Below are positions 60,407 through 64,000 of a stretch of DNA of 64,000 nucleotides, piece by piece (position 1 is the first letter of the stretch; every line of letters begins with the position of its first letter). The stretch is taken from contig OY757020.1 of the NCBI GenBank assembly GCA_963580285.1, positions 101,745,497 to 101,809,496 on the forward strand, read 5' to 3'. The notes under the pieces are model-generated. The model was not told the origin of the DNA and did not search any database. It saw nothing but the letters and a program-made list of their open reading frames with translations. A program made the position numbers and the translations under genes. The stretch comes from Lucinisca nassula. Lineage: Eukaryota; Mollusca; Bivalvia; Lucinida; Lucinidae.

Positions 60407-60505
60407 TACTAGCTAGCCTGGCCCAGAAAAAAAGCCCGTACACATTACGGTGATCAGTTATGTGTTGTGGTCTTTGCTTCCAAAGAGATACTTTTTTATA
60501 CAAGG
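60407..60505 (+). repeat. Direct repeat R4, diverged copy 3
   Basis: Shares ACTAGCTAG-CTGGCCCAGAAAA and CTTTGCTTCCAAAG with copies 1 and 2. Confidence 0.55.
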
Positions 60506-60514
60506 ATCGTTCAA

Positions 60515-61680
60515 AATATATCTGACCGGGGTCATGCCCGTCCCCCCCCATTTCAAAAAGGCCCAATATCTTGGAAACCTTACAGATCCCCATCCCCTAA
60601 CCATATATATTCTTGTTCCTTATGAAGAGACGCATTCATTGACACCAACCTCGGGGTCTCCCAGGGTGTGCCGGGGCCTTGCCCCACACCCTCCACAAAA
60701 GGCTACATATCTCATAAAAAATTAAGATCCCCACCCCTAAACCATATATATTCTTGTTCCTTATGATAAGACCATTCAGTGACATCAACCTGGGGCTCCC
60801 CTTGGATGCGCCCCCACCCCTTCATTTCATAAAAAGCCCAATATCTCGGAAACCTTACAGATCGCCACCCCTAAATCATATATATTGTGGGGTCTCCCGG
60901 GTCAAGCCAGGGCCTTGCCCCATCCCTCCACTTCACAAAAGGCCATACATGTATACCACAGAAACCGTTCAGAGCCTTACCCATAAACCATATATATTCA
61001 TCTTCCTTATGATAAGACGCATTCAAATGACACCAGCTTGGGATCCCCAGGGGTTCCCGGGCTATGTCCCACTGCTTTACTTCATTAAAAGTAATATATC
61101 TCAGAAATCATTCAGATCCCCACCCCTAAACTATATATATTCTTGTTCCTAATGATAAGGCTCGTTCAATAACACCCGCCCCCGCCCATAGGGGCTTGAA
61201 GAAATATATGGGCTGCACGATGATTCCACGCAGAGCTGAATCCGGCCCGCGCACTAGTACTGGTTAACCGCTAAGAGGATCTAAGCCTTCCAGGAACGGC
61301 GGTGCGAGGCGGACCGTCCATGCTAATAAACCCTACTGGTTTCATTGGGCGACAGGGCTTGAGATGTAATTTCATCTCAATGTCGGGTAAAAGTCCCACA
61401 AAATTGGAAGTAACGTCTCCAATATGACCTATACAGTGTTCACGGGGACGTTAAACCTGAAGCCAAACAAATCATTCAATAACACCAACCTGGGGCAATG
61501 TGCCCCGCCCTCCACTTCATTAAAGGCTATATATTTCAGAAACCATTCAAATCCCCACCCCAAAATAATGTATGTTCTTGTTCCTTGTCAGTCGCACACC
61601 AACTTGGGAGTCCGCAGGGGCCATTCATCTCCTCTCCACTTCAAAGAAGGGCCTCATATATCAGAAACCATTGCAAGAAC
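60515..61680 (+). repeat. Tandem array, period about 120-150 bp, interrupted by a SINE-like repeat
   Basis: Each unit has the order GATCCCCACCCCTAAACCAT, ATATATTCTTGTTCCTTATG, GACACCAACCTGGGG, GGGCCTTGCCCCAC and TATCTCAGAAACC. About seven degenerate units are visible. The R2 copy at 61250-61473 splits the array. Open frames inside it follow the repeat and are not genes. Confidence 0.75.
61250..61473 (+). repeat. SINE-like repeat R2, longest copy
   Basis: The 5' part has GTACTGGTTAACCGCTAAGA. The middle has GTCCATGCTAATAAACCCTA. The 3' part has the TCTCAATGTCGGGTAAAAGT block and ends GGGGACGTTAAACCTGAAGC plus an A-rich CAAACAAA tail. It lies inside the tandem array. Confidence 0.65.
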
Positions 61681-61861
61681 CTGCCTAGGAAATTTGCTGC
61701 GAGTCGGCCTGTCCATGCTTATTAACCCTATTGGTTTCATTGGGCGGCAGGGATCGAGATTTCATTTCATCTCAATGTCGGGTAAAAGTGCCACAAAATT
61801 GGAATGTCTCCAAAATGACCTAAAGAGTGTTGACGGGGTTAAACCTCAAATCAAACAAACT
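61680..61861 (+). repeat. SINE-like repeat R2, third plus-strand copy
   Basis: Same block order as 61250-61473, with tail CTCAAATCAAACAAAC. Confidence 0.65.
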
Positions 61862-61869
61862 TGGTCAAA

Positions 61870-62030
61870 TCATACTTGAGACTGCATTTTTGGTTCAAGC
61901 TTCATGAAACTTGCCAAGAATGTTTGCCTTCATAAAATCTTGTATATGTTTGAATATGGGTCATTCAGGATTAAAAACAAGGTGATGAATAGACTCAGGT
62001 GAGCGATACAGGATCATGGCCCTCATGTTT
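61870..62030 (+). repeat. Bivalve-type dispersed repeat
   Basis: Contains TTGGTTCAAGCTTCATGAAA and ends ACTCAGGTGAGCGATACAGG. I know this wording from many bivalve loci, so it supports the organism guess. There is no second copy here. Confidence 0.45.
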
Positions 62031-62077
62031 TTTTTATGATCAAGTCAGTCAGACATCTTGCAACTTGTTTCACTACC

Positions 62078-62306
62078 ATGTCAACCCGTCAGGAGGATTA
62101 TGCCACAAAGGACAATGTAAAGGCTGATTTGGCAGATCTTGTAAGGCAACACGCACCTGAATCTTGCATTGTATGATAAGATCCCATTTCCAGTTCAACC
62201 AAAAATTAATTGCCCTCCTTGTCCTAAATCTGTGGATATTTCACATGGTCACCCAGTGATACCAGAGGAGCTTGCTGAGATCATGATTTCAACGGAAGAA
62301 GAATAA
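62078..62306 (+). pseudogene. Possible coding remnant with one frameshift
   Basis: From ATG 62078 the frame reads MSTRQEDYATKDNVKADLAD and on to a TGA at 62174-62176. A second frame takes over from 62175, reads DKIPFPVQPKINCPPCPKSV and on to ISTEEE, and ends in TAA at 62304-62306. Both stretches have protein-like composition. They could be a decayed gene end, a terminal exon or a transposon remnant. I do not recognise the protein. Confidence 0.3.
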
Positions 62307-62321
62307 AGTAATTTGGAAGCA

Positions 62322-64000
62322 TGATGATGATGATGATGATTTCGTGTTTAACGACGCGTCAACCCTCTTTGTGGGTCATAAGCGTCAAACGGTTAATGGT
62401 TAAACGGCATGAATAATTATGATGATATTAAAAGTAAAAAGTCAGAATGATAATGTATAAAAATCTGAAACAGTTAAATCTTATGAAAAAGTCTAATTTC
62501 TTTTAAGAATAAAATAATATTATCAACAGGTACATCTCGAAACAGTTGTTGCAAAGTGTCAGCTTTGAAATATAAAATACGTGAGGGTGAAAAGTCAACA
62601 CAGTCAATTAAGATATGTTTCACATTGAATGGCTGATCACAACCTACACAAGAAGGCTGATCATCACCATTAAAAATATAAGAATGAGTAACTCTAGTAT
62701 GGCCGATGCGCAGTCGTGTTAATACTACGTCCTCTTTTCTTGAAAACTGTGGAGGAGAGCATTTTGTACTAACGACAGGTTTAATGGCATGGAGTTTGTT
62801 ATTTATTGCACGGTCCCATTCGCCTTGCCATTCCGACAAGATGTATCTGTTGATAAATGGTTTAAAATTATTAAAAGGAATTTTAAAAACAGATGGACCA
62901 AGAATGAGCGATTCCTTTGCTTTCTTGTCAGCATATTCGTTGCCGACAATGCCAATATGGCTCGGAAGCCAAAAAAACAAGATTTGGTGTGTTTTAGAAA
63001 TTTCATGATGTTTTTCGATCAATTTTTGAATTTGAGGATTTTTAGATGATGAATGGTCTAAAGCCTTAAGCACAGAAAGTGAATCAGAAAATATAATTGC
63101 TTTTTGAATTGTTGAAGAACTGATAAAATCTAAAGCTAGGTCTATTGCTTTGGCTTCAGCTGTAAAAATAGATGAACCGTCTGGAAGGCGCATCGTTTTA
63201 TGCGTATCTTTAGAAACATATGCACAACCAACTTTATCTCCTTCTTTGGAACCATCAGTATAGACTTGCTGGTAATCATTGTAACGTGACTGCAGTACCT
63301 GAAAGTTTTGTTTGAGAAGTATTGGATTTGATTCGGATTTTTTGCCATCATGTAAGTCGAACAGAATAGAAGGTTTTTTAATACACCAAGATGGAACTTC
63401 GGCCGTTTCATGTTTTTGAATAGTTTTAAGGTCGATACCTGAATTTTCTAGCAGTGGTAAAATACGTAATCCAAAAGGTTTGATTGCTGTGGGTTTTGTT
63501 TCATACTTATCTACAAATTGAGGTGGAAATGAAATTTTGGATGCCGGATTAGATGGATTTGCAGCAAGTCTAATAGCATACTGAAGAGAAAGTTTCTCTC
63601 TACGCGAAGTTAAAGATGGTTCACCTGCTTCTACATAAAGGCTTAATACGGGAGAAGTACGGAAGGCTCCCATAGCCAGACGAAGGCCTTGGTGATGGAT
63701 AGTATCCAAGGATTTTAAATAGGACTTTCTGGCAGAACCATAAACAACAGACCCATAATCTAATTTAGATCTTATTAAAGACCGGTAAAGATGTAATAAA
63801 GTATACCGATCTGCTCCCCAACTTGAATGAGCTAAAACTTTCAAAAGATTCAAAGCTTTTAAGCATTTCGCTTTAAGATATTTAATATGGGGTATAAAAG
63901 ATAACTTTTGGTCAAATATAACCCCAAGAAATTTGGCTTCTTCAACAACAGGAATTTGTGATCCGTATAAGAACAGGGAAGGATGGTCGTGTTTCTTCCG
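62322..64000 (-). mobile_element. Copy L, 3' part (continues past window)
   Basis: (TGA)n tail, 3'UTR with hairpin and the C-terminal part of ORF2. The left flank is host DNA. TSD and 5' end are outside the window. Confidence 0.93.
62474..64000 (-). CDS. ORF2 polyprotein of copy L, partial (C-terminal part)
   Basis: Open from the window edge to the stop at 62474: the region after the RT, RNase H with its D, E, D, H and D residues, and the terminal CCHC. Private changes include FFWLPSH for FCWLPSH and LILGPS for LNLDPS in or near RNase H, and IRLFHKI at the end. The N-terminal half lies beyond the window, so intactness is unknown. Confidence 0.9.
   Translation of the reverse strand, partial: RKKHDHPSLFLYGSQIPVVEEAKFLGVIFDQKLSFIPHIKYLKAKCLKALNLLKVLAHSSWGADRYTLLHLYRSLIRSKLDYGSVVYGSARKSYLKSLDTIHHQGLRLAMGAFRTSPVLSLYVEAGEPSLTSRREKLSLQYAIRLAANPSNPASKISFPPQFVDKYETKPTAIKPFGLRILPLLENSGIDLKTIQKHETAEVPSWCIKKPSILFDLHDGKKSESNPILLKQNFQVLQSRYNDYQQVYTDGSKEGDKVGCAYVSKDTHKTMRLPDGSSIFTAEAKAIDLALDFISSSTIQKAIIFSDSLSVLKALDHSSSKNPQIQKLIEKHHEISKTHQILFFWLPSHIGIVGNEYADKKAKESLILGPSVFKIPFNNFKPFINRYILSEWQGEWDRAINNKLHAIKPVVSTKCSPPQFSRKEDVVLTRLRIGHTRVTHSYIFNGDDQPSCVGCDQPFNVKHILIDCVDFSPSRILYFKADTLQQLFRDVPVDNIILFLKEIRLFHKI

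Noticed and set aside
61424..61879. 151-codon plus-strand frame
   Set aside because: It runs through a SINE-like repeat and the tandem array; composition follows the repeats.

Overview
This is eukaryotic DNA, almost certainly animal and probably from a bivalve or other mollusc. The window has no bacterial gene layout and no intact single-copy host gene that I can recognise. It is dominated by one family of non-LTR retrotransposon of the I superfamily, closest by domain order to the Nimb/I group. Each full copy is about 5.6-5.8 kb and carries, 5' to 3': a GC-rich 5'UTR of about 0.53 kb, ORF1 (RNA-binding protein with three CCHC knuckles), ORF2 of 1228 aa (APE endonuclease, reverse transcriptase, RNase H, terminal CCHC), a 3'UTR of about 150 nt with a hairpin, and a short (ATC)n tail. 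The mollusc assignment rests on the SINE-like and short dispersed repeats in the flanks, recognised from memory only.

Layout, with copies named by letter. All are on the minus strand except M. 1-1655: 5' part of copy A, inserted into ORF2 of copy B (1656-2683). 2684-6873: host DNA with dispersed repeats, a long hairpin, SINE-like repeats and an old plus-strand fragment M (4369-4874). 6885-12673: full-length X. 12738-13291 and 46391-47780: 5'-truncated C, split by N. 13292-13403 and 41728-46376: N, split by D and its tandem relatives. 13404-19086: D, inserted in the 3'UTR of N. 19087-41727: three tandem units E, F and G, with full-length H (32182-37997) inserted in G. 47801-49759: J, a hybrid unit. 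49760-55552: full-length K. 55553-62320: host DNA with a MITE, minisatellites, SINE-like repeats and a possible coding remnant. 62322 to the end: 3' part of copy L.

Nearly every insertion can be verified by target-site duplications of 11-15 bp. These give a relative order: K inserted, then C beside it at an overlapping site, with J arising by unequal exchange between them. N inserted into C, then D into N. Unequal exchange between D and N made E, F and G, F gained a 72-bp insert, and H landed in G. All four unit boundaries in the D-to-N array carry exactly the same junction, which is the sign of recombination rather than repeated insertion.

The most interesting molecular feature is at the 5' terminus of every full-length copy. 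The first 107 nt of the RNA fold by eye into an HDV-like self-cleaving ribozyme: P1, P2, P3, a 7-nt L3, a long P4, and a J4/2 with a candidate catalytic C. In the tandem array this puts one ribozyme exactly at every unit boundary. H and K keep both ORFs open, a complete 5' end, a tail and TSDs, so they are the best candidates for recently active copies.
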